A stretch of DNA of 64,000 nt, taken from positions 81,616,829 through 81,680,828 of the forward strand of contig OY804588.1 of the NCBI GenBank assembly GCA_963680875.1. Direction: 5' to 3'. The position numbers and the translations under genes are program-made. The notes beneath the pieces were generated by a model. The model searched no databases and was not told where the DNA came from. It was given only the letters and a program-made list of their open reading frames with translations. Positions 22,690-33,033 of this stretch are shown here, piece after piece (the stretch's first letter is position 1; the number at the start of each line of letters is the position of its first letter). The stretch comes from Bathymodiolus brooksi (Eukaryota > Mollusca > Bivalvia > Mytilida > Modiolidae).

Positions 22690-23040
22690 ACTGTGATGGT
22701 TTATATATTACGTTGAGAAATTGGAATGACAGTGTCTAGGATCCGTGTGTCGTAATCCGGTCCTTCCCTCATTCATGACTTATCATCGGGTTTGTGACCA
22801 GAGTAACACGACGTGGAGCACAAAATACGCACCCTTCTGGGGCATCTAAGTCTACCACCAGTTTTAGTAGGGTTAATGTTGCTCGTCTTTTCTTTTATAT
22901 GAGGTGTTTTGTAGATCGTTGTGTTTCCTTTTTCCTTTGGTCATTGTGTTTTCTGTTTTTCCTCGATTTGTGTTCTCTGATTTACACATTGGTGTTTTCG
23001 AAGAGGTTTCGTTGAGGCATTTGACAAAAACAAACATGTA
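22690..23040 (+). repeat. Dispersed repeat R1, extended copy
   Basis: It includes the R1 leading part ('CGTAATCCGGTCCTTCCC', 'ATGACTTATCATCGGGTTTG', 'GACCAGAGTAACACGACG') and the body ('GTAGATCGTTGTGTTTCC'). Paralogous to 31180-31560. Copy B: 61650-62000. Confidence 0.75.
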
Positions 23041-23116
23041 GGCTCCATTTTGTTATGTTTCAATGATCCATCTTTAAAAAAATATACCAAGAATAAGCAT
23101 TTTCGTAGTAGAGTTG

Positions 23117-23850
23117 CCAATGTCCTTATGCATAAAACAAATGTTTCTATAGCGATTAGTAAAGATAGTTCATTGTTATTATCAGTCGAGCTGTAATACA
23201 ATTGTGACAACGTATCCGTTATATAAGCTACTGTTCAACATGTGCACACTTGTGGTGCCTATATGTTAAAACAGTTGTCTGTGAGTGACAGGTCATCTTA
23301 GCAAATGTTTGCTATCTTTTTTTCTTGCTCGCAAAGACTTTCAATTAATTGGCTTTCACATTTTTTGCTTTAAGCGTAGCTGATGAATTGTTTTCAAGAA
23401 ATGTGGCATATACACCAAATCTGATATCAACGTTTTTATTATATAGGTGATACACATCTTAATTTACTTTGTATTGTGATTGGTAACTGAAGAACGAAAT
23501 CTCAACGAGATTAAAGAAAACCCTTTTAATAAATAAATAGTTTTCTTGTTTTCAATTATTGAGCCTCCTTTCTTCTAAGTAAGAAATCTCCCCCCCCCCC
23601 CCATTCTTGTATTTTTTTGTTATTAAAGATTGCAAATAACGATTACTGTATCATGTGATACATATGTATTCTATACAGGTGAGTAGTGTGTTTGTTGTGT
23701 AACATTATTTTAATCTATCACTCGACATTGTAAATTTAGAAAATGTATTACCCGCCATCCCTGATTGCAAGTACACGTTGCTATAAATAAATACATTGAC
23801 ATATCGTGTTAGTTTATACTCGTCAAAGAGATAGACAGTTAACTATCAAC
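23117..23850. other. U module, third diverged copy
   Basis: 'AAAACAAATGTTTCTATAGC', 'CAGTCGAGCTGTAATACAAT' then TGTGACAACG match 4665-4750 upstream of gene A. Homology begins just outside the exon, so no coding relic is present. 'GTGATTGGTAACTGAAGAAC' and 'GTGTTTGTTGTGTAACATTA' continue the match. A poly-C run lies at 23590-23602. Copy B: 62079-62810. Confidence 0.7.
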
Positions 23851-24070
23851 ATGATAGATAAGATAATATAAGATAAGATACAAATAAGATAAGATGCGAT
23901 GAGATGAGACGAGATAAAGATAAAGTTAATATTAGATAATATCAGATAATATTACATGATATGCCGATAACATAAGATAAGATAAAGATAGGATAAGATA
24001 AGATAAGAAAAAATAAAATAGGATAAGATTAGATAAGATAAGATAAGATGAGATGAGATAAGAAAGTTGC
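23845..24070. repeat. (GATAA)n-rich microsatellite, ~220 bp
   Basis: Degenerate runs of GATAA/GATGA/GATATT. The minus ORF 23932-24123 is a by-product (Tyr/Leu/Ile/Ser repeats). Copy B: 62808-63032. Confidence 0.85.
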
Positions 24071-24459
24071 ATACATTGCCTACATGTCAAAATAACAAAT
24101 ACAAAACAAGCTCTAATGAGCATTTAATCGACATACACTGCACAAAAACTAGATATCAGTTAGAAACAACGAAAATATGCATGCAAGTTAATATTTGAAA
24201 AGCACTCTTAAAATATACATCCTTAAATATAGTATTTATAAAAAGGGTTGTCCTTATTCTCGTTAATCATATACATGCGGAAACATGTATAATACATATA
24301 TAATACATAAATAATCATTACAAAGTAAAGAAATTATGAATATACCCGTCTTTGTGCTAAACATTTATTGACTCTGTAGCTAATGTTACATCCATACCAG
24401 TAACTCATCGAAAGTTTTTTTTTTTTTAGATAACACCGGATTATAATATGATACAATAA

Positions 24460-24900
24460 CATGCTATATTTTAACACAACCACATCAAAGGTGAACAGAC
24501 ACCCCTCCATTTTTTAATTAAGCACAGAAATTGATATTTATATTTCGTACTGTCAAATTTTCTAGTTTATATTAGTTGTGTACTATATTACATCAAATGT
24601 GTGTTTCTTTTTTTTAAGAAAATCTTAATTGTTCACTAAATACCGTAAATTAAGAATTGATTTATCTGCCATTTTGGATGTAAAGTCTTCGTAAATATAA
24701 ATTAATATTTGTAATGATTTTTCCACAGAATAAAAAAACACTTCTTACTGTTTTGATTTTATCAATACATCTACATGTTGTATATTTGATGTCAAGTAGA
24801 CATATCTATAAATACACATTTGTAATGGGAGGGAATTTCCACAGAAAATAAATTACTTTTCTTAGATTATATAGATTTAGTTACATATTGTAGACAATTA
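24460..24900. repeat. D module, second diverged copy
   Basis: Same motif order as 14740-15240: 'GTGAACAGACACCCCTCC', 'TTGTGTACTATATTACATCA', 'CTGCCATTTTGGATGTAAAG', 'TTTTTCCACAGAATAAAAAA', 'GATGTCAAGTAGACATATCT'. Copy B: 63440-63830. Confidence 0.7.
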
Positions 24901-25034
24901 AATATGATGTTGATAAGATAAAATAATATACATTTGCCCACAATCGCATGTTAAAACAACAAATACAAACACAAAAATAAACTACAAAGACAAACATGTG
25001 AATTAATAATTTAAAAAGCATTCATAACATATAC

Positions 25035-26289
25035 ATCCTAAAATATATTTTTTATAAGAAAAAGGATTTTCCTTAATCTCGTTGATCATATACATGCAGG
25101 AACATATATAATACATATGTAATCAATACAAAGCTAAGAAATTCTGAAAATACCAGTTTTCAAAATTTCTTGACTTTGTAGTTAATATTTCATCCATACC
25201 AGTAAGTCTTCGAAAGTCTATTTAGAAAGAGTTGATACCACCCGATTATAATATGAAACTATAACAATTTGAACTCCCCCTTCCATTCCTTTAATTTAGT
25301 ACCACCTTCTCTCTTAATTAAGAAACCGACTTCACCTTTAATCAAGAAAGTCCCGCTAATAGGTGATGTGTACCCGATACAACATTATGTGACGAAAATG
25401 ACTTACGGGAGGTCGGTGATGTTCTCTGGCTACTCCAGTTCCCTTCACCAATTAAACTGACCGCCACGATATAGCTGATCTATTGTTGAAAGTGACGTTA
25501 CAGCATAGCCCCTAACAATCCGTGAGCAAGCAAAAACCTTCAGCCATGGGAATGTAAAACAATATTTTGCTCAAATCTTCTTTATTACTGGTCTTACTAA
25601 TTTGTCATCTCTGACGATTTCTTATTAAAATGATTTGGACAAGAGAACATAGCAATGGGCTAAAATGTGATACCATATTATATTTTAACACAACCACATT
25701 TAAAGTGAACAGGTACCCCTCCCATTTTTTTATTCAAACACGAAATTCATAATTCTATGTCGTAATGTCAATGTTATTTATCATTTATATTATCTGTGTA
25801 GTATATTACATCAAATTTGTGTTTGTGGTTTTACAGAATATACATTGATTACTAAATATTGTAAATTAAGAGCTGATATGATATTACCTGCCGTCCTGGA
25901 TGTCAAGTCCTCGTCACTATAAAATAATATTTGCAATGAATTTTTCCACAGGAAAAAACACTTCTTTCTGTTTAAATTTTATCAATGCATCTATGCACAT
26001 TGTGTATTTGATTTCAAGTACACATCACTATAGATACATAGTTGTAATAAGAATGTCCACAAAAAACAAACCTACTCGTGTTTTAGATTATATAGATATG
26101 GTATGGGTTTTTCAACAGGAAAAAACACTTCATTCTGCTTAGATTTAATCAAAACATTTATATATTGTATTTGTAAAGTGGTAGACAGGGCTATAATATA
26201 GAACTTAAACTTCATCTGTTACTGTTTATATAATGATATACATGTACACTGGTAAGTAAAGCAGTAAGAGGGAAAACAATTAATTTGTG
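25035..26289. repeat. D module, third copy, with a type-1 SINE
   Basis: 25040-25350 parallels 14100-14300. A type-1 SINE lacking its head lies at 25355-25515 ('CGATATAGCTGATCTATTGT'). 25680-26290 parallels 14740-15395, ending in 'GATGAATTCAAGCGGGAGCG' just before the 59-bp array. The ORFs at 25269 and 25900 are shadows. The B partner would lie beyond the window's right edge. Confidence 0.65.
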
Positions 26290-28080
26290 ATGAAAAATAA
26301 AATCAGTGATGAATTCAAGCGGGAGCGTACATGACGTACGGGGAACACTAAAGATCGGGAAACACGAACCCCACTAAACTTTTAATAGTCACAATCCACG
26401 AGAAAGCGAAAGATTGAGAAACACGAAACCCACTAAACTGGTCATAGTCACAATCACAGAGAAAACTGAAGATTGAGAAACACAAACCCCACTAAACTTG
26501 TCATAGTCACCATCCCAGAGAACACTAAAGATTTCGAAACACGAACCCCACTAAACTTGTCATAGTCACACTCACAGAGAAAACTAAAGATTGAGAAACA
26601 CGAACCCCATTAAACTTGTCATTGTCAAAATCCCACAGAAAACTAAAGATTGAGAAACACGAACCCCGCTAAATCTGTCATAGTCACAATCTCAGAGAAA
26701 ACTAAAGATTGAGAAACACGAACCCCACTAAACTTGTCATAGTCACAATCTCAGAGAAAACTAAAGATTGAGAAACACGAACCCCACTAAACTTGTCATA
26801 GTCACAATCTCAGAGAAAACTAAAGATTGAGAAACACGAACCCCACTAAACTTGTCATAGTCACAATCACAGAGAAAACAAAAGATTGAGAAACATGAAC
26901 CCCACTAAACTTGTCATAGTCACAATCTCAGAGTAAACTAAAGATTGAGAAACACGAACCCCATTAAACTTGTCATAGTCACAATCTCAGCGAAAACTAA
27001 AGATTGAGAAACACGAACCCTACTAAACTTGTCATAGTCACAATCACAGAGAAAACTAATGATTGAGAAACACGAACCCCACTAAACTTGTCATAGTCAC
27101 AATCTCACAGAAAACTAAAGATTGAGAAACAAGAACCTCACTAAACTTGTCATAGTCACAATCTCAGAGAAAACTAAATATTGAGAAACACGAACCCCAC
27201 TAAACTTGTCATAGGCACAATCCCAGAGAAAACTAAAGATTGAGAAACACGAACCCCACTAAATCTGTCATAGTCACAATCCCAGAGAAAACTAAAGATT
27301 GAAAAACACGAACACCACTAAATCTGTCATAGTCACAATCTCAGAGAAAACTAAAGATTGAGAAACACGAAACCCACTAACCTTGTCATAGTCACAATCT
27401 TAGAGAAAACTAAAGATTGAGAAACACGAACCCCACTAAACTTGTCATATTCACAATCCTCAGAGAAAACAAAAGACTGAGAAACACGAACCCCACTAAA
27501 CTTGTCATAGTCACAATCTCAGAAAAAACTAAAGATTGAGAAACAAGAATCCCACTAAACTTGTCATAGTCACAATCACAGAGAAAACTAAAGATTGAGA
27601 AACACAAAGCCCACTAAGCTTGTCATAGATACAATCCCAGGGAAAACTAAAGATTGAGAAACACGAACCCCACTAAATCTGTCATAGTCACATTCCCAGA
27701 GAAAACTAAAGATTGAGAAACAAGAACCCCACTAAACTTGTCATTGTCACAATCACAGAGAAAACTAAAGATTGAGAAACACGAACCTCACTAAATCTGT
27801 CATAGTCACAATCTCAGAGAAAACTAAAGATTGAGAAACAAGAACCCCACTAAGCTTGTCATAGTCACAATCCCAGAGAAAACTAAAGATTGAGAAACAC
27901 GAACCCCACTAAGCTTGTCATAGTCACAATCACAGAGTAAACTAAAGATTGAGAAACACGAACCCCACTAAACTTGTCATAGTCACAATCACAGAGTAAA
28001 CTAAAGATTGAGAAACACGAACCCCACTAAGGTTGTGATAGTCACAATCACAGAGAAAACTAAAGATTGAGAAACAAGAG
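26290..28080 (-). repeat. 59-bp minisatellite, ~30 units
   Basis: The unit runs CAGAGAAAACTAAAGATTGA, GAAACACGAACCCCACTAAA, CTTGTCATAGTCACAATCT: 59 bp (starts at 26701 and 26760). On the minus strand each unit carries an R1 segment ('GTGGGGTTCGTGTTTCTCAA'). The array sits exactly where paralogous modules (15396 and 45162) have one monomer, and its right end abuts the truncated cGAS-like paralogue. Confidence 0.95.
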
Positions 28081-28137
28081 TCCATAGAATCATAAGTCTT
28101 GACACATTAATGTTAAAGAGATGTCAGCTATCAATAT

Positions 28138-28266
28138 ATATGATTATAATGAACCAGTTCAGTCATCACTCGTGTTCTTTTTTTTAACATGCACAGCCTC
28201 TGTGAAGCACAATTCCATGTAGGGTCAATTTTTGAAACCTGACGAAGCGCATGTTTTGCTAATTCA
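28138..28266 (-). pseudogene. C-terminal fragment of a third cGAS-like paralogue
   Basis: The minus strand reads ELAKHALRQVSKIDPTWNCA, SQRLCMLKKRTRVMT, then ELVHYNHIY and a stop. It matches the end of gene A (RALAERAFRQAIKIDPTNNC, ASQRL, LVHHNHIN). TWNCASQRL is the gene-B type of residue, while the reading frame runs on to the gene-A type of stop. Downstream homology ('GAATCATAAGTCTTGACACA') continues left to 28085, where the 59-bp array starts. Upstream homology ends at ~28266, so the catalytic part is missing. It is most likely a gene remnant. It could be the last exon of a gene with introns, but genes A and B are intronless here. Confidence 0.8.
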
Positions 28267-28481
28267 CTTAAAGCAAAAAGGTGAAAGCAATCTAAACTAT
28301 ACACGGGTTGTGAACCTATGTAGTTATTTCATTACTTCATTATATACGTTGTCTTCCTTGTTAATATACAAATCATAGGATCGGTACAGTTGACAAATGT
28401 GTTGTCGATACCGGTATTTGTTGATACCTGTTGTGCTGAAAATAAATTTTGAAATAAGAATGCATCATTCGCCATCTGGGA

Positions 28482-28634
28482 CGTCGTGGTCCTGATGGTA
28501 TGGTAGTATGGAATCAGTGCCAATCATGGCGTGGTGTACTCGATGCAACAATATGTGATTAAATTTGTCATTAACTTGCGACAGATCGATTGTTTACTCC
28601 GGGTACTGCGGATTCCTCCACCAATAAAACTGAC
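28482..28634 (+). repeat. SINE, type 1, 3'-truncated
   Basis: 'GGACGTCGTGGTCCTGATGG', 'GGTGTACTCGATGCAACAAT', 'CCTCCACCAATAAAACTGAC', then an abrupt end. The ORF at 28590-28913 runs through this and the next SINE and is not a gene. Confidence 0.8.
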
Positions 28635-28674
28635 GACACTCTAAATGTATTCGTTGACTGGAAGGACCTGGGTG

Positions 28675-28862
28675 CCTCAATGAGCTATGTAGTTAGATTA
28701 CCTAGCAATTCATACAAGTCTATTACCAATACGCCCGGCTTTGTAAATTACAAAAAGAGTGCACTCGACTCGCAGCCACAAGTGATACAGTTTACCAGTT
28801 GCTTTCCCATGGTCAGTGGCTCTCTCCGGATACCCCATCTTCTTTCACCACTAAAACTTTCC
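28675..28862 (+). repeat. SINE, type 2, 3'-truncated
   Basis: 'TCAATGAGCTATGTAGTTAG', 'GACTCGCAGCCACAAGTGAT', 'CAGTTGCTTTCCCATGGTCA' and 'CACCACTAAAACTTTCC'. The conserved GATATAGCTGAAATATTG tail is missing. Confidence 0.8.
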
Positions 28863-29105
28863 AATCAGTGGTACTCGTCAGACACAAAAACTAAAACTAT
28901 CCAACTTTTATAATAAAATATATGCTAAAATACCGATAGGACCATTAGTGCCAGCACATTCATATCAAAAATGCATGAAATATATTCCTTGGTTTGCAAG
29001 TCTTTCATACTTATCGTCAAATTTGCAAAAAACAAGTAATATTGACCAAATGACGTATTGGAAGATCTATGCCCAATTATTCACTGCAACTTATCGACTT
29101 CGCGG
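28863..29105. other. Non-coding; nothing recognised
   Basis: AT-rich. The + strand ORF 28948-29169 has no recognisable features and runs into the short tandem repeat that follows. Confidence 0.4.
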
Positions 29106-29240
29106 ATTATTGCAAACAAATATTATTGATTACTGCAATGAAATACTGTGGATTATTACAATGACATAGTGTAGATTATTGCAATAAAATATTGAGGATT
29201 ATTGCAATAAAAAATTGTGGATTAATACAATGAAATATAG
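29106..29240. repeat. ~32-bp tandem repeat, about four units
   Basis: 'GTGGATTATTACAATGA', 'GTAGATTATTGCAATAAAAT', 'GAGGATTATTGCAATAAAAA' and 'GTGGATTAATACAATGAAAT' follow at ~31-33 bp intervals. Confidence 0.8.
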
Positions 29241-29264
29241 TGATTCGAACTGATTACATTATAC

Positions 29265-29375
29265 AACTACCATACAAAAAACGACCACAAAAAACAACAA
29301 CAAAAAAGAAAAACAGAATATAAAAAACAAAACAAAAACAAGCAAAAGCAAACAAATAAAAGCAAGAAAACATTT
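29265..29375. repeat. A-rich (CAAAA)n low-complexity tract
   Basis: Mostly A with scattered C and G. The minus-strand Phe/Leu-rich ORF across it (29267-29506) is an artefact. Confidence 0.8.
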
Positions 29376-30029
29376 TCAAAAGAGGACACTCGGATGGCAC
29401 CAACAAGTTCTCTAAAAATGAAATTATCAAAATTATCTAACCTTTCCTTGACAACATATTTGCATTGCTTGGTGGACGCATGTTTCATCAGACAGTCGGC
29501 ATTCATAAATGCAAATAATATATGTTCCTCTTCTCACCGACTGTTTCCTATATTTGTAGGAATATGAGTATATGAGTATACGTATATGCCTCTCAGTTGA
29601 TATTATATTCCAGAGCATGTCTTTCCTATCATGATTTTCTTGATAGGAGATTGCTGCTGTACTGCCTTGTGATTTCTCGGTGGTTAAGCAGTTCTTATCT
29701 CTTCAAACGTTTTACAGGTGCCACCATTACTTGGTTAACCGCTACGGAATATTTGTGTTACAAATAACAACAGATATGTTTGGTTTTCTAGTTCCTAATG
29801 ATCTTTAACTATTAGGCTTTCCATTCTTTTAGCTTTGAACGTACCTGCTGAAGGTTATTTCAGAAACGTGTTGTACACACTAAGTTGGTGGACTATTTGT
29901 CACGGAGGTTATAATCAGTAGTCAGTGATTCGGTATTGACATGGCTATAATGCAATTAGTATTAAAACTAAGATTCTCCTCCCTCAGACATAGGTGACCT
30001 TAGACGATGTTCACTATCCTGTTTATGTG
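29376..30029. other. Non-coding, with weak U-module similarity at 29740-29960
   Basis: 'TTTGAACGTACCTGCTGAAG', 'GTTATTTCAGAAACGTGTTG' resemble 4875-4910 upstream of gene A. This would fit the flank of the truncated paralogue at 28138-28266, which reads toward it. Otherwise nothing recognised. Confidence 0.45.
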
Positions 30030-30275
30030 ATGGGTCTTCATATCTACCTGTTTATGTCGTTTGTCGTGATTACATTTCGATCTTTTCCCCAGTCATGACT
30101 TGTCAACAGGCTTGTAATAAGATTAATACGACGAATGTTAACTGTGGAGTAACAACTGATTACCATTCTGAAGTATCTGAGTATACCGCCTGTAGGCTCT
30201 TGTTGCTCTGTATTTTATTATACGTGTAGTGTTTTTTATATCATTGTTTGTCTTTTTGCACTTATTCTGGATGGC
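30030..30275 (+). repeat. Dispersed repeat R1, interrupted
   Basis: 'AGTCATGACTTGTCAACAGG', 'TCTTGTTGCTCTGTATTTTA', 'TATCATTGTTTGTCTTTTTG', then a break at 'TGGATGGCC' where a type-2 SINE begins. Confidence 0.7.
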
Positions 30276-30482
30276 CAATCATCAATACAGCATGATTTCG
30301 AACCCGACTTTGTGAATTACAACTCAACTCGCAGCCGCAAGTGATACAGTTGACCAGTTGCTTGCCCATAATTGGTGGTTCTCTCCAGGTACTCCGGGCT
30401 TCTTCCACCACTAAAGCCTGTCGCCATGATATAGCTGAAATGTTGCTGAAAGTGGCGTTAAGCACAAACAATCAATCAATCA
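30276..30482 (+). repeat. SINE, type 2
   Basis: 'AACTCGCAGCCGCAAGTGAT', 'GCCATGATATAGCTGAAATG', 'TTGCTGAAAGTGGCGTTAAG', then an (AATC)n tail at 30466-30482. The minus ORF 30262-30471 is a shadow. Confidence 0.85.
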
Positions 30483-30890
30483 ACCACTTGTATTCACTGA
30501 ATTAATTTTGCTCTATAATGTTAATGAGCGAAAGATAGTTTTACTGGTTCCCCTGTCACATGTTACCTGTTGAACTTTAAAAAAAATAGTTTTAAATCCA
30601 CTTCACATCCTGCTGACAGAACACATCACAGGTATAAATACATTATCTGAGCACTGTCTTAAAATATAAAGTTGATGTATATTCGGCACAAAATTACAGA
30701 CATGCTCTGTGAGCCTCTCCTTTATCACAGTTTTCAAGTCTCACGCACATAAACTTTGGATTTTAAGACACTGCACTAATATTGTTTATATCTCTCACAA
30801 AATGAAGCAATGTACCGTTAATTTACAATGTAATGTCATGTTGTAGTTGTTTTTTTTTGTTTTTGTTTAAACAAATTGCATTATTAATCA
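30483..30890. other. Non-coding; nothing recognised
   Basis: AT-rich, with a poly-T tract near 30850. No gene seen. Confidence 0.4.
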
Positions 30891-30892
30891 TT

Positions 30893-30990
30893 ATGGTTTA
30901 TATGATGAAATGTTTCAGTGACTTGCGACAGCGATGTGGCTGTCTCCATCAATAATACCGACCATGGCGTTAAGCACCTTAATACAAACA
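30893..30990 (+). repeat. SINE, type 1, internally deleted
   Basis: 'TTCAGTGACTTGCGACAG', 'GTCTCCATCAATAATACCGA', 'CCATGGCGTTAAGCACC'. The section between the middle and the tail is deleted. Confidence 0.65.
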
Positions 30991-30999
30991 AACGTTTGG

Positions 31000-31810
31000 G
31001 AATGGCGAATGTCAGTTGCAAAAGACGTTCACTAAGCATGACAAATATGTTGTCAATCAAAATCTCGAGCATGTAGATAATGGAAGCAATGGAGAGAATG
31101 TGCTTGCTTTATAATTTATTAGAAGACATGTCCAATTCATACAGTCTCTGCAGTGGATAGTTACACAGTAACGTTGAAGAAGGAATGTAACGGTTTATAT
31201 ATGACGTTGAACAATTTGGAATGACTTTGTTATCCATTACGAAGTTTCTGCGTCTTTGTTTCATTTGCCGTAATCACATTCCGGTTCTTTTCCCTTTCAT
31301 GACTTATCACCGGGTTTGTAACCAGAGTAACACAACGGGTGTCGTTAATGGAGTAAGAACAGCTTATCCTTCCGGGTCATCTGAGATCACCTCCCGGTTT
31401 TTAGTGAGGTTCATGTTGCACGATCTTTCGTTTTTTTGTGTGGTGTTTTGTAAATTGTTCCTTGTCCTTTTTCGATTGGTCATTTTATTTGTGGTTATTG
31501 ATTTCCCCTTTGGTGTCTTCGACGAGGGTTCGTGGGGCATTCAACAGAGCCAGACATGATGACTGCTTTTCGTTAAGTTTATATTGCCCATCAATAATAC
31601 TCTACAATGATAAGCATTCACATAAAATGCATTAAATTGGTTTAAGAATAAAATGTGCGAATTTTCATAGATTCGGTTAAGCTTACTTCGGAAACCGTCA
31701 GAAGTATATCAATCCGTTGTAATACTATCCGATGATTTCAGCACATTCAATTCAAAGAAAAAAAAAACATTGTTTTCAAAGAAGAAAAACAAATCGATAT
31801 TTCTTCCAAA
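31000..31810 (+). repeat. R1 and flank, diverged paralogue of 22470-23015 and 21230-21500
   Basis: 31005-31180 matches 22470-22680. 31180-31560 is a long R1 copy ('CGTAATCACATTCCGGTTCT', 'ATGACTTATCACCGGGTTTG', 'GGTGTCTTCGACGAGGGTTC'). 31570-31810 matches 21230-21430. The overlapping + strand ORFs (31221-31559, 31438-31635) are R1 read-through. Confidence 0.7.
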
Positions 31811-32037
31811 ATATGGCATTTAAGAATGAATGCCCCTTTTAGTCCCCGTTCAGCAATAACATAAGTTATTTGTTATGCTTATCACTAATAATGGATAAAA
31901 ATTGTTTAAATTCTGGAAATTGGGATTTTCTGATCTCAGAAACGGTCAGAAAATTAAAGAATTTAGGCCTCTATTACACTCAGTTTGAAATAAAATATCT
32001 AGTTTGTGCATGGTACATGATACAAAATCAATAATCC

Positions 32038-32280
32038 ATCGGGACGTCGTGGTCATGATCGCATTTCAGTTGGATTTACAGCTATCTGTGCAATGAGTGC
32101 CTATTACCACTAAAGTTGTGTGTTCCGACCCGTTCAGGTGAGGTGTACTCGATGCAACATTATATGATACAGTTTGTTAGTTACTTGCGACATGTTGGTG
32201 GTTTACTCTGGGCATTCTGGTTTCCTCTGCCAATAAAAATGACCGCCACGATATAGCTGTGTGGAAAGTTGAAAAAGAAT
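32038..32280 (+). repeat. SINE, type 1, copy B
   Basis: Orthologous insertion to 1975-2215: same position and same altered tail 'GATATAGCTGTGTGGAAAG'. The minus ORF 32177-32431 is a shadow. Confidence 0.85.
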
Positions 32281-32524
32281 AAAAAATAAAATATTCAAAT
32301 TTGAAAATTTCTGTTTGTTGGCCTGTTTCTTTTAGAAAATAATGCATGCATTGCAAGGAATTTATTGAGAAGATGTCATTACAATCGGACAAGCAATAAA
32401 AGCACCACACAATACAAGCATTATATTGCACACTGTTGCATCTTGTTTAGAAATGGGTAGGGCTATGCCACTTTAATTCAATATCAATCGTAATGAAATT
32501 TGCTTTAAGCGCATATAAATATTG

Positions 32525-32650
32525 GTCATATATAACAACGAAGAGAACGACAACAACGACAACGACGGCAACGACAAGACAACGAGCGACTACCAGGACA
32601 CCAACATGGACATGGACAGCAACATGGACATGGACAACGACAACCTATGG
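32525..32650. repeat. ACGACA / GGACATGGACA simple repeat
   Basis: Longer counterpart of 2455-2555, with CAACGACAACGACGG and 'ACATGGACATGGACA' runs. The Thr/Trp-rich + strand ORF (32493-32690) is an artefact of the repeat. Confidence 0.8.
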
Positions 32651-32885
32651 TGTAAATACAATTATCATTTCACTGATCCTTACAACGTAATCTAACTTCT
32701 GAGATGATTAAAAGTAGATTTAATTAAACTTGGGATACGGATTTATATAAGTTTAATAACTTGTTTTCGGATCCTCTTAATTAATTCATAGTCATTACTA
32801 TTGTTGTATTTAAATTGTTGTACTATATTCATATGTATTGATTAATAAAATATGTTTACACTAACGACAACAACAACGAAAGTAG
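32651..32885. other. ~230 bp present in B but not in A
   Basis: AT-rich stretch between the simple repeat and 'TATTTATGTCACTAATAGAA'. It is bounded by ACGACAACAACAACGA-type sequence on both sides, so slippage or unequal exchange within the simple repeat, or a deletion in A, could explain it. Confidence 0.6.
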
Positions 32886-33033
32886 AATATTTATGTCACT
32901 AATAGAATTTAATATTAATTTGTTTCAGTACTGTTGTTTTTAAAATGTTCATTGAATCATAAGTCTTGACACATTAATTTTAAACAGATGTTAGCTATCA
33001 ATTGATATGATTATGATGAACCAGTTTTGTCAT

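Larger units (their letters stand above)
8389..25034. repeat. Segmental duplication, copy A, near-identical right part
   Basis: Collinear with 38156-64000. The offset is 29,767 from 8389 to ~15,900, shifting by a 42-bp tandem duplication in A, a 1.1-kb insertion in B and the satellite length difference. Long stretches are identical (8783-9046 encodes the same 87 residues in both). Identity looks above 99%, far higher than left of 8389. The match continues to the window's right edge in B, so its true end is unknown. Confidence 0.9.

Noticed and set aside
28590..28913. 107-codon + strand ORF
   Set aside because: It reads through two SINEs and their junction.
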